Of a DNA stretch of 64,000 nucleotides, positions 33,335 to 45,699 are shown one piece after another. Source of the stretch: Leptoclinus maculatus (taxonomy: Eukaryota > Chordata > Actinopteri > Perciformes > Stichaeidae); assembly GCA_032191485.1 (NCBI GenBank), contig JAVDOI010000011.1, forward strand, positions 5,188,298-5,252,297, given 5' to 3'. The translations under genes were made by a program, and so were the position numbers. Each line of letters begins with the position of its first letter. Within the stretch, counting starts at the first letter, position 1. The notes beneath the pieces are model-generated. The model saw only the letters and a list, made by a program, of their open reading frames with translations. It was not told where the DNA came from and did no database searches.

Positions 33335-36300
33335 CGTACGTACCTGCTCCACTGCGGCGTGTGCTCATGTCGGCTACGTAGCACCACTGATCAGCAACAG
33401 GGTCGTACTCTTCCACTGTACTGAGGCACTGACGGGATGCTCCATCATAGCCTCCTACTGCATACAACTTACCTGCAGAGACACACACACACACACACAC
33501 ACACATTCATTGTGTTCCTTGAAAATGGCACATGATGTAACCCCGGCCCCTCACACACTTCTCGTCTTACCGTCGATCACCCCTACTCCCACACTGCTGC
33601 GTCTGGTGTTCATGGAGGCGACATATATCCACTCATTGGTTTTATAATTGTGGACTTCTACTGTCGACAAACCTGAAGGAGAGAAAAGACAAATAGAATT
33701 AGCAGATTAGCAATCATCAAATTTTCTGTGTGTGTGTGTGTGTGTGTGTGTACCTATACTGCCGTTGAAGCCCCCCACGGCGTACAGCAACTCCCCCAAC
33801 ACGGCCGCTCCCAGTGTACTGCGCCTCTCCTGCAGGCTCGCCACCGCACTCCACTGGTCTCTCACGCCGTCGTACACGTCCACAGTTCTCTCCCGCAGTG
33901 AACTGTTGAACCCCCCGACTGCGTACACGCGGCTCGCCATCGTAACCACACCTGCACACGGGGACACAGTGAAATGTGAGAAAGCTTCGGGATAATGTTT
34001 CACCATATAATGATGAGTTTTGGTGAAGGAAGTAATCATTATCTTTGAACTGAAGCTGCTGACACTTAATGGACTACACCAGTGGCTGTGTTTTGGTTTC
34101 TAAATATAGTGTCTGAGGTTGTTTCGGACTAAACTACACAGTCAAGAGTCACGTAACGCCGTACTAAACACAAACTGACCTGCCCGGCAGCGTCTTGAAG
34201 GCATGTCCGCTACTTGGTACCATCGATCCTCCTGGAAGTCGTAACACTCCACACTGCGGATCGCCTTCGGAGCCTGTCCGCCCACCACAATCATCACCTG
34301 CACATGCACACAGTCAGTGTTTACAAATGAAAATACATATCCGATACAGCTGCTTTGTACAAAGGTGAATGCACATGTTTCTTGTATGTGTGATCTGTGT
34401 CGCTGAGCGCCGTGTGCGGCACGTGTGTTTTTGTGTACTTTTGGGATGCTGATGGGAGTTCGTGGGCGGGTCCTGTCCGTCTTGATGAGGTGCCGCTGGT
34501 CAGCTGGCAGCAGGTGATACTTCATCGCTTCTATGAGAAAATCTTTACAGGTGCTGTTGTTCTTTATCAAAGCCTCTTCCTCCACGATCTGAAACAGGGA
34601 CCACGAGAACAAATGAACGGCCATCGCTCACTACAGTATTTATCCTAGGATCTGCTAATGTGTAGTGTCACTCATCGCTCTTTTTACCTGCACCAGGTAA
34701 TCCCTGGTCAGCAGCGGGAGTCTGACGTGCTCCATCAGTTTGGGCATGTTCTCCAGACGAGCCGGCTTATCGTACTTGATCCACGATATCATCGCCTCAA
34801 ACACCTGCAAGAGAGAGAGATGGAGAGGAGACTCAAGCTTTGTTTACACTCGCGTGTGTCACCGTGGCTCAAACATAGATCTTAAGACCTCTTGTTTACA
34901 TCGCACACGTTGGATTTCTAACTTGATATCGAGTTGGGAACTTCTGATCATCGCATGGACAATATTTGAAGCACTTCTTAAGCTGTTCAGTTCTTTAAAA
35001 CCGATATATTAAGAGCAGGAGCGCTGCTCCTAAATGTTTAGGATGGGTTCATTTAAAAACACACAGACTTGCTCTCAAAATGCTTTTTTTGTGGTTTGCG
35101 TGTGAAAGATGTTGGTTTATTGAGGATGCAAGGAAGAAAGTGATTGGAGAGGTTTGGATAAGAGACACTGTTCAACGATCTGACACGCCCGATAACTTAA
35201 CTCACTCATTGTGTGAAATGCGTCGTTCTAGGTGTAGATAATCAATTCTTTCATAGTGAAATACCATTTAGTGATTATTCGTAGTTGCTCCCAGCAGGAA
35301 GTCGGCATGAAAGAGGTGACAGACCTTTGTTCTGCGTGTTTTCCTGTCCAAAAATCTACGGCTTCAGATTGAACTGATTTTCACACATTCACACTCGATC
35401 ATTTCCTTTGGAGCAGCTCCACTACAGGCAGACGAGGGCCCCCGAGGGCCCCTCCCGCTGTGCACAAAGAGACAACAACCAGGTAGTTAATGGTAAAGTG
35501 GGCTGTTCCTCGACTGCTCCGGACACTTCCTTCTCTCCCAGGGTTGAAACTCTACCGACATGCAGTATAAACGTCTTCCCCTTTGTGTGTTTGTTTTGTG
35601 GTTTCACTTAAAGAAACCTGAACCCGCTCCTGTTAAAATGAATGTAAAACATGTGGGGGGGTCTTAGACTTTTGTATTGATCCACTCAGGAATAAATCAC
35701 AGCAGATGATTCAGTGTTGACTGATAGCAGCAGCCAGTGTGACAGTGAAGAGTGTGACAGTGTGACTCCCTCTGAGTCGCTGCTGACAGCACGATGACAC
35801 ACAGATGCTCCCTGAGACGCGTCTGCTTTAGTGGATAACAGCAGACGGACATACTGCTGCTGATGAGGACGCATGTCTTTAGTACAGCCACAGATTCTCA
35901 GCTCCCACTACACCTAAAGTCTCTTAATCTCGTCCCTTTCCTGACAGACTTTATCTCTTATTTTGTGTTCCTTAAGAACATAATTCTCACACATATTTTC
36001 CAGCCACAAAGTTATCAAATTACAGAAGTGTGTGTGTGTGTGTGTGCGCGCGCATCGGGCTCTCTGACCTTCTCCTCTGTGGAAACAGTCAGTTTGTCGC
36101 TGGAGATGAGGCTGCACACCTGCTGCAGAGAAAGGCCCAGGAACTCTTCTCCCTGCACCACGTCAGAGAAATGCTGCTCTGAGAGACAAAACACAAACTA
36201 AATATTTTAGTTAATGAGCTCTGTGACAAACCAATACGACACCAAACTGCGGCAAAAGCTCATGTTTTTTTGCCCTGGTGTGATTTGCAACATCTAAAAC

Positions 36301-39300
36301 TCAGTTACGTAAAAGCACCACCACAAACACACACACACACACACACACACTAACACACACGGGGGCAAAGATGACTGGTGATTTGTATGTGTGAACATTC
36401 AGAAGCTTACCAGCGTATGCGTGGGACTGGTCCAGAAGCTGTGTGCATGTGTGCAGATCAGCGAAGGCTCTGATGCCCAGACAGTTGGTGGAGTGAAGCT
36501 GAGACTGCAGGAACTCACAACACACCTGACGAACATCCATCAGCTGGAGGAGGCTGGCCGCCGGCAGCAGAACCTTGCAAAGAAGATCAACTTTAAAACT
36601 CCAACTGGATTTTACTGGTGAAGGAACCGACTTTGGGCAGCCATGTTCTGTGTCATCTCACAGATTCAAACATGACAAATGTGTTTTAAATAAATTATTC
36701 ACCACCCACAGCAAAACATTTATGGACATCTGGGAGCTGGAAGTCAGTTAGCTAACGGATATCTATTCTCTCAACACCAGAAGTACAGTACGGCGTTCAT
36801 GTTACAACGCAATAGGCCTGGAATGGGAGCGTGTAAGTACAGTATTTGATGTCTGTTAGTGTGTCAGGCAGGCAGTGTGCTGTTGAAAGCCTGATGCTAC
36901 AACACAAAGACACCCTCTGCTACATCCCCACACACACACTTAAGTAGGTCAGTGAGACAGTCCCCGTCTGCCTCTACACCTCTCTTGTCTGCACACTCAC
37001 CCATCCTCCTGAGTGTGTACTGTTACTGTCTCCTCTGTTGTCTGTGCACAGCTGCCCTGAAGCCTTGTGTCTTCTCAAAAAGGGAGCACCAGGCCCACAG
37101 CCGAGCACACAAACACAGCACTGAGGGCAGCACAAACGAGTTGTATTGTACAGTGGAAACACGCAGTTCAAGAATCTTCGACTGCATATGAGCCAATAGT
37201 CAAAACACACACGTTGTAGAGCGAGCCAATCAGGCGGGCACGCCGCTAACAGTGGGAGGATTTCCTGCCTCTCTCCATGCACACTTCCTGTGCTAACAAT
37301 CGGAGGAAGTTTCCTGCCTGCAGCTCGATCCTGCTGCATTTATTCAACCCGGCGCCACAGTTACCCGAGAGTTAATGCCACCGAGACAAACAAGGCCTCA
37401 ACACCCACAGCTTTCAGAGCAAAGCACAGCTCACAAGCATCAGCAGCTCTCCTGGTGAGGAACAGCGGCTCCTCAGGCAGGACCATTTCAGTCTGACACA
37501 TAACGGAGAAAACAAAACAGCTCGAGCGATCGGTTTCCTTTATGATAAACAAAAACTCTCATGCCTGAAACATTTGATGTAATTAATGCTCAATTAACAC
37601 TGAGAAAGTAAAGGATAGACACTTTCACAAACTAGACTTTCAATCTTCTTTTGTTTGTTTTCTTCCATCTAAAAGCACGCTCACTTGACAACCACGAGAC
37701 ATTAGACCAAAAGCCTAAAATTAATGTAAAGGGTTAAAAACTGCTCTAACCACCGTCTCCACTGCACACAGAGTGTTAAAACCTCTCTGTTAATAGCAGC
37801 TTGTTGTGTTTTGTTCAAAAGTCAACAAAGGACTGCACACAGGAAAAGGTCAAGACAGCAGCGACAACACACGTTTCCTTCTCCACAACAAGGAAGCTTT
37901 ATAACTGTGATTAACGCTGTGAGCGCAAATCTTTTTGCCGGGAGCAGCAACTCTACTCCGACTTCATTATCCAAACTGTAAAAAAAATGAGCTCAGCTAT
38001 TGTTTTGAAACAATCCCCCTGCAGCTAAATGTTCATAAAGTGAACCCTCTAGCAGAGGGAGAGGATAAGCTGAGAGAGACACAACTCACAACAAGCCTTG
38101 TGGGATAAACAACGAGAAGACGTCGCTAATTCTCTACCAATTCTGTTACATCAACATTTTTAAAGCAAAGCCAGAGCTGGAATTCAGGTAAAAGTCACCA
38201 TAACAGATGTAAAAAGAAAAAAAACATCTGGTAAAAACAGGAAGACACTTTCACTCCCTTCCTCCTTGCTCCCCCTCTTCACGAACACTCTCTAAAGCCG
38301 TGTTCCCCCTCCACGGTACAGCTCTGTATGTGGAATAACGGAGTGTTTCTTTTGGACTGATGCACCACTTTCACTCAAGGAAACACAAAAAATAACCATT
38401 CTAATGTGTAACGGACTGGACTGGACTTCATGGCAGCTTTAACACACTCTCTCACCTGGACGTTGTCCTCTGTGACGTCTATCTCAGCCGTGTAGATGTA
38501 GTCGACCAGCTTCTTCAGGGTCTGTCCGTCCACCTCTCTGATCTCCACCTGGTGGGCTTTGCTCTCACTCATATCCCCTACAAAACACACACAGTTAACC
38601 ACACACTCACACACACACATCAGATGTGATGTCAAGCAAACAGTAGGTGTGTGTGTGTGTGTACCTGTGAACATGGCACAGAAGTAGGGGCTACAGGACG
38701 CCAGGACCACCCTGTGAGCCGGCACTTCAACGCTCCCCGCCACCAGCTGGACGTCACACAGCATCTTTTTACTGAAGTACGAGGAGAAAGAGAGCGAGGG
38801 GGGGAAGAAGTGTTTATTAAAACTGTCTGCAAATATGCACAAAGGAGCCAGGAAAAGCATCTTTAAAGCCAAGTATTGACAGGAGGGCTGCCTTCCAGAA
38901 AATGTGCCAATTAAGGTGTTCATTTCCAGGGCTGCACTTAAAGATGACTCTAGTATTACATGTTTTTCTGACTCACAAAAGGTGACTACAGTCTCTTCAT
39001 TCACAAAAAGGCCATTTGTATATAGTGTCTTCATTCTTTGACACCGTCAGCAACACACCTCCTCAGCTCGTTCATCAGCTGGAAAGCCTTCCTCATGTGC
39101 GTCTGGTTGAAGGTGTGCATCCCTCCATTCACCGTGTCCTCTTCCGAGTCCGTGTTGCAGGCTGGACGTGGCGAGGCCGGTGTGGCCACCACACTGGTGA
39201 GACATGAGAGGCAGTGTCTGGATCAGTGGAGATATAGACGTTTGCCCAAACAGTTACACGGGCTACCTTCTGGTTCACCTCTAGGGTTGTGAGAAGACGA

Positions 39301-40945
39301 CGGGACAGGGGACACAACGATAAAGTTTTATCTATTAACGGTGTCTCAACTGAAATCCCAGAAAACATACTATATCACAACTACATTGTTATGAGAGATG
39401 CACCAACCAAATATGCTGGATCTATATTGGTACCAGCGGTTTTTACTGCCTCATATCACTGAACATAAAAACGTTGGATCAGTGCATCCCTGGCATGAAA
39501 TAACATAACATCTATTTATTATATAAGACGTATAATAAGATTCTTTCCATATGGCCCACCTCTAGATCCTAACGCATGATGGATTCCTGACGTCCTTACT
39601 GCACTAAATAACCATTCAAGCACGCCTTATTGACTGAGGATGACCCACATCCTTCAATCATAAGACATCCTCAAACATCACGCAAAGAACAAAAAACAAC
39701 AATGTGTCCGTCTCTCAATACTGTTTGTTAGACATTAATAATCTAATCCTAATATGGTTTCATTTTTAGGCTACATCACTTCCTGATACAGCTGGTCACT
39801 ATAGTGTTAGCTCAAATGTTACACAGGAGTGATCGTGCTCTTATTGTCAGCTATGGATTAATGCACATTTAATACAGTGTGTGGGATCGAGAGAAAATAA
39901 CAGAAGTTGTGTCATTTAAATGAAGGAACGTGTCACAAAGATGACACGAGGGACACTGGTGTTTTTGGACAGCTGTGATTTTATGACTGGGATACATTTA
40001 TTGATGGTTTGAGTCTTTTCATGGGATTTGTTGACGCTAATAAAAAAATGACTGAATAATGGAGGCCTTCTTCTTTAAGACTACACAAAGGAATGAGGAA
40101 ACACATTTCCTGTTACCCAATGTTTCATACAGCTGCTGCTGTTACCAAGCCATGTGGGATCCTAACAAGAGAGAACTCTTTTAAAAACATGTGGATTCGG
40201 TTTTAAACTCAGGTGTCCTGCACTTACCTGAGAGCAGGTGACCAGGAAGAAAACCCCTCAACCAGAACTGATCTCACGCTACATCTACTATGTTACATGT
40301 GTCACGTTGTTAGTGAGACAAGTGTTGCAACGTTACTCTGTGTTACCTTTAAGTCTTTAGTCTGCACACAACACAATCACAGTCTGGAGGAATAATGATG
40401 AGCCACACGAGGATTAATATGTTAATTCACAACAGCAAAAGTCCTTAAACTAATCCGTGTAAAATCATAATTCTGAATGTTAAAAACTGACTGAAAAAAA
40501 AGTTAGAAAGAAAATACAGTTTGTTTTGAATCTGTTGAGCTTCAAGTTGTCAGGCTGGCTAGCTCTTAGCATCATCTTAGCTTCTCATTTAACTTCACTG
40601 CTAACACACGCTTCCGTTAACTGACACACCGACCACTTAAATCAAAGTGAAAACACATTTTAGGATCCAGTCCACCACCAGTTCACTGTCTATACAGCAA
40701 CGTTTACATGTCTCCATGTTAACTTGGGAGTTTTGGGTTAGCAACGTAGCTAGCATCAGAAGCTAGCTAGTCAACAAGGCTAGCTAGAGGAAGCTCTTTG
40801 TACTGTCTGTGTGATGGTATGTATGAGCCGACTGATCATGTGCTGTAAAATGTTATCCAACAGATGTAGAAGCAGCGTGATTCACAGATTTACACAATAA
40901 TCCCTAAACCGCTGAGCCAACTCACCCCAACGACACACCGTCCAT
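32266..40945 (-). CDS. klhl3: Kelch-like protein 3, CUL3 ligase substrate adaptor
   Basis: Fifteen coding exons on the minus strand: 40926-40945, 39059-39193, 38665-38771, 38456-38577, 36411-36573, 36069-36178, 34688-34804, 34439-34588, 34180-34297, 33754-33951, 33571-33672, 33344-33472, 32867-33007, 32393-32536 and 32266-32294. They sum to 1785 nt, or 594 residues plus stop (human 587). The BTB domain (MLCDVQLVAGSVEVPAHRVV, FCAMFTGDMSESKA) is followed by BACK (LGIRAFADLHTC, VCSLISSDKLTVS). Six kelch repeats run from VMIVVGGQAPKAIRSVECYD to the C-terminus VAVIDKPL. The NTRRSSVG motif, phosphorylated in mammalian KLHL3, and MCRRNAG, a hotspot of human hypertension variants, are kept. Human KLHL3 recruits WNK kinases to CUL3. 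ALIKNNSTCKDF and SGQLYAAGGHDGP favour KLHL3 over KLHL2. The first exon (MDGVSLG) rests on frame continuity only. Confidence 0.94.
33240..33330. repeat. (TG)n microsatellite, about 45 units, in klhl3 intron 12
   Basis: Pure dinucleotide run that ends 13 bases from the 5' splice site of klhl3 exon 12 (exon boundary 33344). In the transcript it is a long CA repeat. Confidence 0.97.
33728..33750. repeat. (TG)n next to klhl3 exon 10 donor
   Basis: About 12 TG units lying immediately beside the GTA donor at 33751-33753; CA-rich in the transcript. Confidence 0.9.
34805..36068 (-). other. klhl3 intron 6
   Basis: Intron between exons 6 and 7, with no further coding recognised. A (TG)n run at 36030-36048 lies about 20 bases after the exon 6 donor in transcript direction. 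Confidence 0.7.
36574..38455 (-). other. klhl3 intron 4
   Basis: Intron of 1.9 kb between exons 4 and 5. Nothing coding was seen on either strand. Confidence 0.7.
38645..38664. repeat. (TG)n next to klhl3 exon 3 donor
   Basis: GGTGTGTGTGTGTGTGTAC abuts the donor of exon 3 (boundary 38665), giving a CA repeat at intron position +4 onwards. Confidence 0.9.
39194..40925 (-). other. klhl3 intron 1
   Basis: First intron of about 1.7 kb. It contains a short hAT-type MITE (39393-39494) and no recognised exon. Confidence 0.6.
39393..39494. mobile_element. Short hAT-type MITE in klhl3 intron 1
   Basis: It begins AGAGATGCACCAACC and ends GGATCAGTGCATCCCTGG. The end, read on the other strand, is CCAGGGATGCACTGATCC, an imperfect terminal inverted repeat of the start. 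About 100 bp, non-coding; a target duplication is not certain. Confidence 0.55.
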
Positions 40946-41031
40946 CCTCACGGACACAAACAGCAGGCATGAGCGCTCTGCAGCTGCACGAAGATCGTGT
41001 GTGACTGAGACGAATCACTCCGCACAAAAAC

Positions 41032-41362
41032 AGTGTGTACAGTCAAAAAAATATACACATGCAGTGTGTACAGTCAAAAATGTATATACACATGCAGTGT
41101 GTACAGTAAAACATATATATACACATGCAGTGTGTACAGTAAAAAAGATATACACATGCAGGTGTGTACAGTAAAAAAAGATATACACATGCAGTGTGTA
41201 CAGTAAAAAAGATATAAACATGCAGTGTGTACAGTAAAAAAGATATACACATGCAGTGTGTACAGTAAAAAATATATACACATGCAGTGTGTACAGTAAA
41301 AAAGATATAAACATGCAGTGTGTACAGTAAAACAGATATACACATGCAGTGTGTACAGTAGT
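41032..41362. repeat. 31-33 bp minisatellite upstream of klhl3
   Basis: Ten full units and one partial unit of AGTGTGTACAGTAAAAAAGA + TATACACATGC, with small variants (TCAAAAA, AAACAT, one extra G). It begins about 90 bp before the inferred klhl3 ATG on the minus strand, so it sits in the promoter or 5' UTR. Confidence 0.95.
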
Positions 41363-43349
41363 ATTCTGGTAGGACTGACTGTGGGGAAAAGAAACTCATT
41401 TCAATATTTATTTTTTTGATAATTATCTTAAATGGTCTAAAACACAAAACCTCTGTCCAATATAAATACACTGTGCAATACAACAAATATTCTGTCTGTA
41501 TTTATAATATTTTAGTTATTGTGGATTTTTTACTTTTTTACTTATTTAATATTCTTTACTGTTTTATTACTTACTTAGAATACTTGTTTTTTTTACTATG
41601 TCTCTTGTTGCACTATCCACTATGCTGCTGTAATCCTGTAAATTCCCCCGCTGCGGGACTAATAAAGGATTATCTTATTTTATCTTAATTTATTGAATGT
41701 TCCAGGCTTCAATTTGTTTCAGTGTGCAATATAAAAACAAAGAAATGACTCATACGCATAGAAATAACACATTGGTACATCTCTTTTACAAGATATAAAA
41801 TTCCTGCACATTAGAGACACGTTTAGTCATGTTATTTAATCCAAGTGACCAAAGAAGAATCAGATATATATGGCGTTCATATTTGACTAAAATTAGATTT
41901 ATTTCTAGTTTTAAATTAAATAAGGCTGCTAACTGATGATTATTTATGATTTGCAATTAATTGTCTGATTATTTTACAGATTCATCTTTTGATCATTTTG
42001 TCTAAAAAATTTATGAAAATCCTGAAAATTTACTTTCCTGAATTCCTAAAACCTGAGATGATGTCTTCAAATGTCCTGAGTTGTTTTGCCCTACCAACTT
42101 AAATTATTTACATTAATTTAACACAGTAAATCCTCACAACATATCCACCACTATAATATGTATGTCTTTGCATTATAGTGTTTACAATTTACAGAAACAC
42201 TTGACTTGTATATAGACATTTGATTTTAGTTTTATATATATATATGAATAATATTTTTTCACATATACCATAATAGTCCTGTCTATTCTCTACCTTTATT
42301 TGTCTAACTTTGTTCTTGTTCTTAGCTGTTTTGTCTTTCTATGTAAGCACAAACAGAGTCAAATTCCTTTATTTGCACACATTCTTGAATGTTTGGCATT
42401 TTTGATGACTGACTTGATTGATAAATTATCAATATAGTCGCCTTTTAATTTTCTGTCAATTGATTTATTGTGTCAACAAAAAGCATGACCACCAGGGAAG
42501 TCCTCGCAGGATCATCCTGGAACAGCAACCGTACATTGGTCTCAATCACATCAACAGGGTTTGATGCTGCAATGAAGAATTAAGATTAAAATGCAAATGT
42601 TTTATGTATTTGATGGTTTGTTCTGGGCATTTTCTCCTCTTAGTTAGACAGATGAAGAAGGTAGATCAGTTCTCAGATCTTTAATTGTTTTTTAAATACT
42701 TCTCTTGGCTAACAGCACTGAGTTTTAATGTCAACAGCTTCTCTGATATGCCGCTACATTTAGAACTGACCTCATCAAGGCTCCTGATATGTTTCATGTA
42801 ACATTAGCTTATTTATCTTCCATTTGTTTTATATTTCATCTTTCTCTTCAAGAGCATGTTGTCGTAATGCCTTTTATTTATAGTGTACATCAATTTGAAT
42901 GTATTGATTGAAAGGTGCTAAAAGGAATTTAAACTGGCTTTTCCTTGAAGAAATCAGACATACAATCTGGGAGAGTGATGACATTCAGTTGAAGTCTTTG
43001 GTCTGATTAAATAAGTTGAAAACAAAGTCTTGCTCCAGAGAGCCACGTTTTCGTACCCAGACATAGTGTCAGAGTGAGACCTCTTTTTCTCTCTGCACCT
43101 TTTATTAATCTATATTTATATATTAAATCTAACCTACAATAGCTTTTAAAACCAATCGTAGACTGTAGTTAGACATCCCAGCTATATTTTTATATATATT
43201 TTGTGACTGACTGCATGTGAGCTAGTTTCTGAAAGTAAACTCAACTCCATTATCCGAGAAACTAGTCACGGTGAAACTGAAAACTACAATGCGTGTATCC
43301 CTTAATTAAACCACTTCACAAAAGGCAACATAACATTCAAGGATATATT
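41363..43349. other. klhl3-hnrnpa0 spacer
   Basis: AT-rich intergenic sequence. No coding, RNA gene or clear repeat was recognised. Confidence 0.6.
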
Positions 43350-44399
43350 AAATTAGAAAAATCTTTTATTTTGAAAAACATACAAATCAGTATATTTATC
43401 ACTGCACCCACGTGGGCAATGGTGAATATATTTGGATTACAATCCTCAATGGCGAGTATTTGTTTTATTCTAAAAGAAAACTGCTTTCAGAGGAACAACT
43501 CCGCTAAAAACGACCGCTTCTGGTACACTGGTGAATCCTTGCCGGTATAAAATGGCCGATGAAACGAGGATGCATGCATTGACACGCGTGCATTCACAGG
43601 CAATACTCCCTCCTGGTGGTGGCTTTATGAACCATCTTCACAAGCTTAGAAAAAGGCAAGATTATCAAAGTAATGAGGATAGAAATGCATCAAACTCTTT
43701 GCTGATTTGATAACACATCTGCTGAAATGTAACCCAACACGATTTGAATCAAGACTGCGAGATCTGATAGAGTTTCAAAACATTAAAAACTTTAATAAAA
43801 GCAGAATCAAACATAAGGGTGAACTGAACACATGGATTTCAAAAACAGTTTAATCTAAACAAAAAGCCTGTAATGGGACGGGTGGAAAAAATGTAAATTT
43901 ACAGATAACAAAAAACAGTCCCGTGACATTTCTCCCCCCCCCCCAAAAAAAAAAAAAACACGTTGTCACGATTTATGTTTTAGGATCCCGGAGTCCCATG
44001 CTTCCCACCAACATCACTTAAAACCCTGAGTTCATGATGCAAAAATAACAGACAACATCTGGCTGGTTTGCAAGACAAAAACAAACTCAATTTGAGAAGC
44101 AGTGACTGAAATTTGATTACTGTTTTACAAATGGTTTCAAAGAAAGTACCCCCCCCCTTCCTCCTCCCATCCCAACATAACAAAAGTACATTTCAACAAT
44201 TCCCAATTCTTAGTAGTAAAGTCCATAATGTGTGGAATAAGAGGACAGATGGGATCCAGGACAGTCTCATTCATTCCGTGTGGGTGATGGGCACTGCAAC
44301 AAAGACCCCTCACCCGGGCATTTGTGTTATATGCATGTGTGTGTGTAAATTCAAGTTCGCTGTAAATCAGAATTTACCCCCATGATCACCGCAATGGCC
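43350..44399 (-). other. hnrnpa0: 3' UTR of the first hnRNP A0 gene
   Basis: Non-coding on the minus strand after the TAA at 44400. A minus-strand AATAAA at 43365-43370 is a plausible poly(A) signal, with another near 43101-43106. C/A runs at 43936-43960 and 44151-44158. Confidence 0.45.
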
Positions 44400-45350
44400 C
44401 TAATAGCCACCGCTGAATCCTCCTCCGCCTCCTCCTCCACCACCACCTCCCCGGCCACCGTAGCCTCCTCCACCACCACCGGCGCCGCCTCTGTTGTACG
44501 GAGCCCCGCTCCTGTATGAATAGTTGCCCGTCTTCACTGCACCATAACTGGAGTTCTGCTGTCCGTAGCCATCCCCAAAGTCACCATTACTGTAGCCACC
44601 CCCCATCTGGTTGTCGTATCCTCCCTCCTCGTAGCCTCCGTATCCACCGTATCCTCCTCCTCCACCGCCGCCGTTGTAACCCCCGCTATAGCCGTAGCTG
44701 CCACCGCCTCCGTAGCTGCCGCCGCCGTAGCCGCCACCGCCTCCGTAGCCGCCACCTCTACCGCCGCCATAGCTCTGCATCCCCCGGCCTCGACCTCTCC
44801 CGCGGCCACCGGTAGACATCTCCTGCTTGGTGAGAGCCTTCTTCACCTCCACCTTGTTCCCGCTGATGGTGTGGTACTTGGTGAGCACCGCCTTGGTAGC
44901 GGAGTCGTTATCCTCGAAGAAGACAAAGCCGAAGCCTCGCTTCCTGCCGGTCTGCTTGTCGGAGATGATCTCGGCCTTCTCCACCACGCCGAACTGGGAG
45001 AAGTACTCGGTGAGATGGTCCGCCTCGATATGGTCCTTCACGCCGCCGACGAAAATCTTCTTAACGTTCGCGAGGATATCCGGATTATTGGCGTCTTCTC
45101 GCGCTATGGCCCTTTTCAGCTCCACGTCGTGGCCTTCGACGACATGTGGGTTAGCCGCCATTGCTGCGTCGGCCTCCTGCGGAGTCGAGTAGGTGATAAA
45201 GCCGAAACAGCGGGACCGGCCGAGCTGCTGGTTCATGACCACCACGCAGTCGTTGAGCGTGCCGAACTGCTCGAAATACTTGCGTACGCCATCTTCCGTG
45301 GTCTCCACGTTCAGTCCGCCGACGAACAGCTTACAAAGTTTGGTAGACAT
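44400..45350 (-). CDS. hnrnpa0: hnRNP A0, divergent tandem copy (intronless)
   Basis: Uninterrupted frame of 316 residues. RRM1 has RNP2 KLFVGGL (7-13) and RNP1 RCFGFITY (47-54). RRM2 has KIFVGGV (about 98-104) and RGFGFVFF (about 138-145). From about 183 an RGG stretch and a long Gly/Tyr-rich tail follow, with SSYGAVK and APYNRGG. Cys in CKLF and RCFGF, the DCVVVMN block and the lack of introns point to hnRNP A0 rather than A1, A2 or A3. hnRNP A0 is a nuclear AU-rich-element RNA-binding protein. KRAIARED has Ala where human hnRNP A0 has the MK2 target Ser84. It is less like human A0 than the second copy. Two CCAAT boxes lie upstream. Confidence 0.93.
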   Translation of the reverse strand: MSTKLCKLFVGGLNVETTEDGVRKYFEQFGTLNDCVVVMNQQLGRSRCFGFITYSTPQEADAAMAANPHVVEGHDVELKRAIAREDANNPDILANVKKIFVGGVKDHIEADHLTEYFSQFGVVEKAEIISDKQTGRKRGFGFVFFEDNDSATKAVLTKYHTISGNKVEVKKALTKQEMSTGGRGRGRGRGMQSYGGGRGGGYGGGGGYGGGSYGGGGSYGYSGGYNGGGGGGGYGGYGGYEEGGYDNQMGGGYSNGDFGDGYGQQNSSYGAVKTGNYSYRSGAPYNRGGAGGGGGGYGGRGGGGGGGGGGGFSGGY

Positions 45351-45420
45351 GATTGAATCTCGTCAGTTGGATGGTATGCCGATGCCCGTCCGTCTTCTTC
45401 TTCTTCAATGAGCAACGTCA

Positions 45421-45510
45421 GGGGCGGGCCGTTTGACAAATATTGCCGTTTCGTAAGACGTATCGGTCGCTGATTGGTCATCTTGAAAAAAACACCGCTC
45501 TCATTGGCTC
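45421..45510 (-). promoter_or_regulatory. hnRNP A0 copy 1 promoter elements
   Basis: On the minus strand, CCAAT boxes are read from ATTGG at 45473-45477 (TGACCAATCA) and 45503-45507 (GAGCCAATGA). A GC box (GGGGCGGG, 45421-45428) lies about 75 bp before the ATG. No TATA box was seen. Confidence 0.5.
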
Positions 45511-45699
45511 GCATGAGAATCGTGCTGCTGCCGCCTTCAAGGGGTGTCGGAAATCTAAGGTTTAATTGTCTGAGGAGAAAGGGAAGCGTGATTTTAAACC
45601 TTTGCGGTCGTTCGTTATACTCTAGTACAATACAAAGCACACTAATAAAGCAATGTCCAGATTAATTACCCTGTTCTTATATCATTAGTACTGTACAAC

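Noticed and set aside
33187..33647. Frames made of Cys-Val or Thr-His repeats
   Set aside because: Translation of the (TG)n microsatellite in a klhl3 intron.
32266..40945. Identification as klhl2 because the C-terminus reads VIDKPL
   Set aside because: BTB, BACK and kelch residues (ALIKNN, DFLIEAMKYHLLP, SGQLYA) and the hnrnpa0/fam13b neighbours fit klhl3; VIDKPL is a minor shared ending.
41015..41486. Three overlapping minus-strand frames rich in YFLYTLHVY or CTHCMCI repeats
   Set aside because: They arise from the 31-33 bp minisatellite, which is open in several frames. Nothing suggests translation.
44871..45356. 161-codon plus-strand frame opposite the first hnRNP A0 gene
   Set aside because: Antisense shadow of the RRM-coding sequence with no family resemblance.
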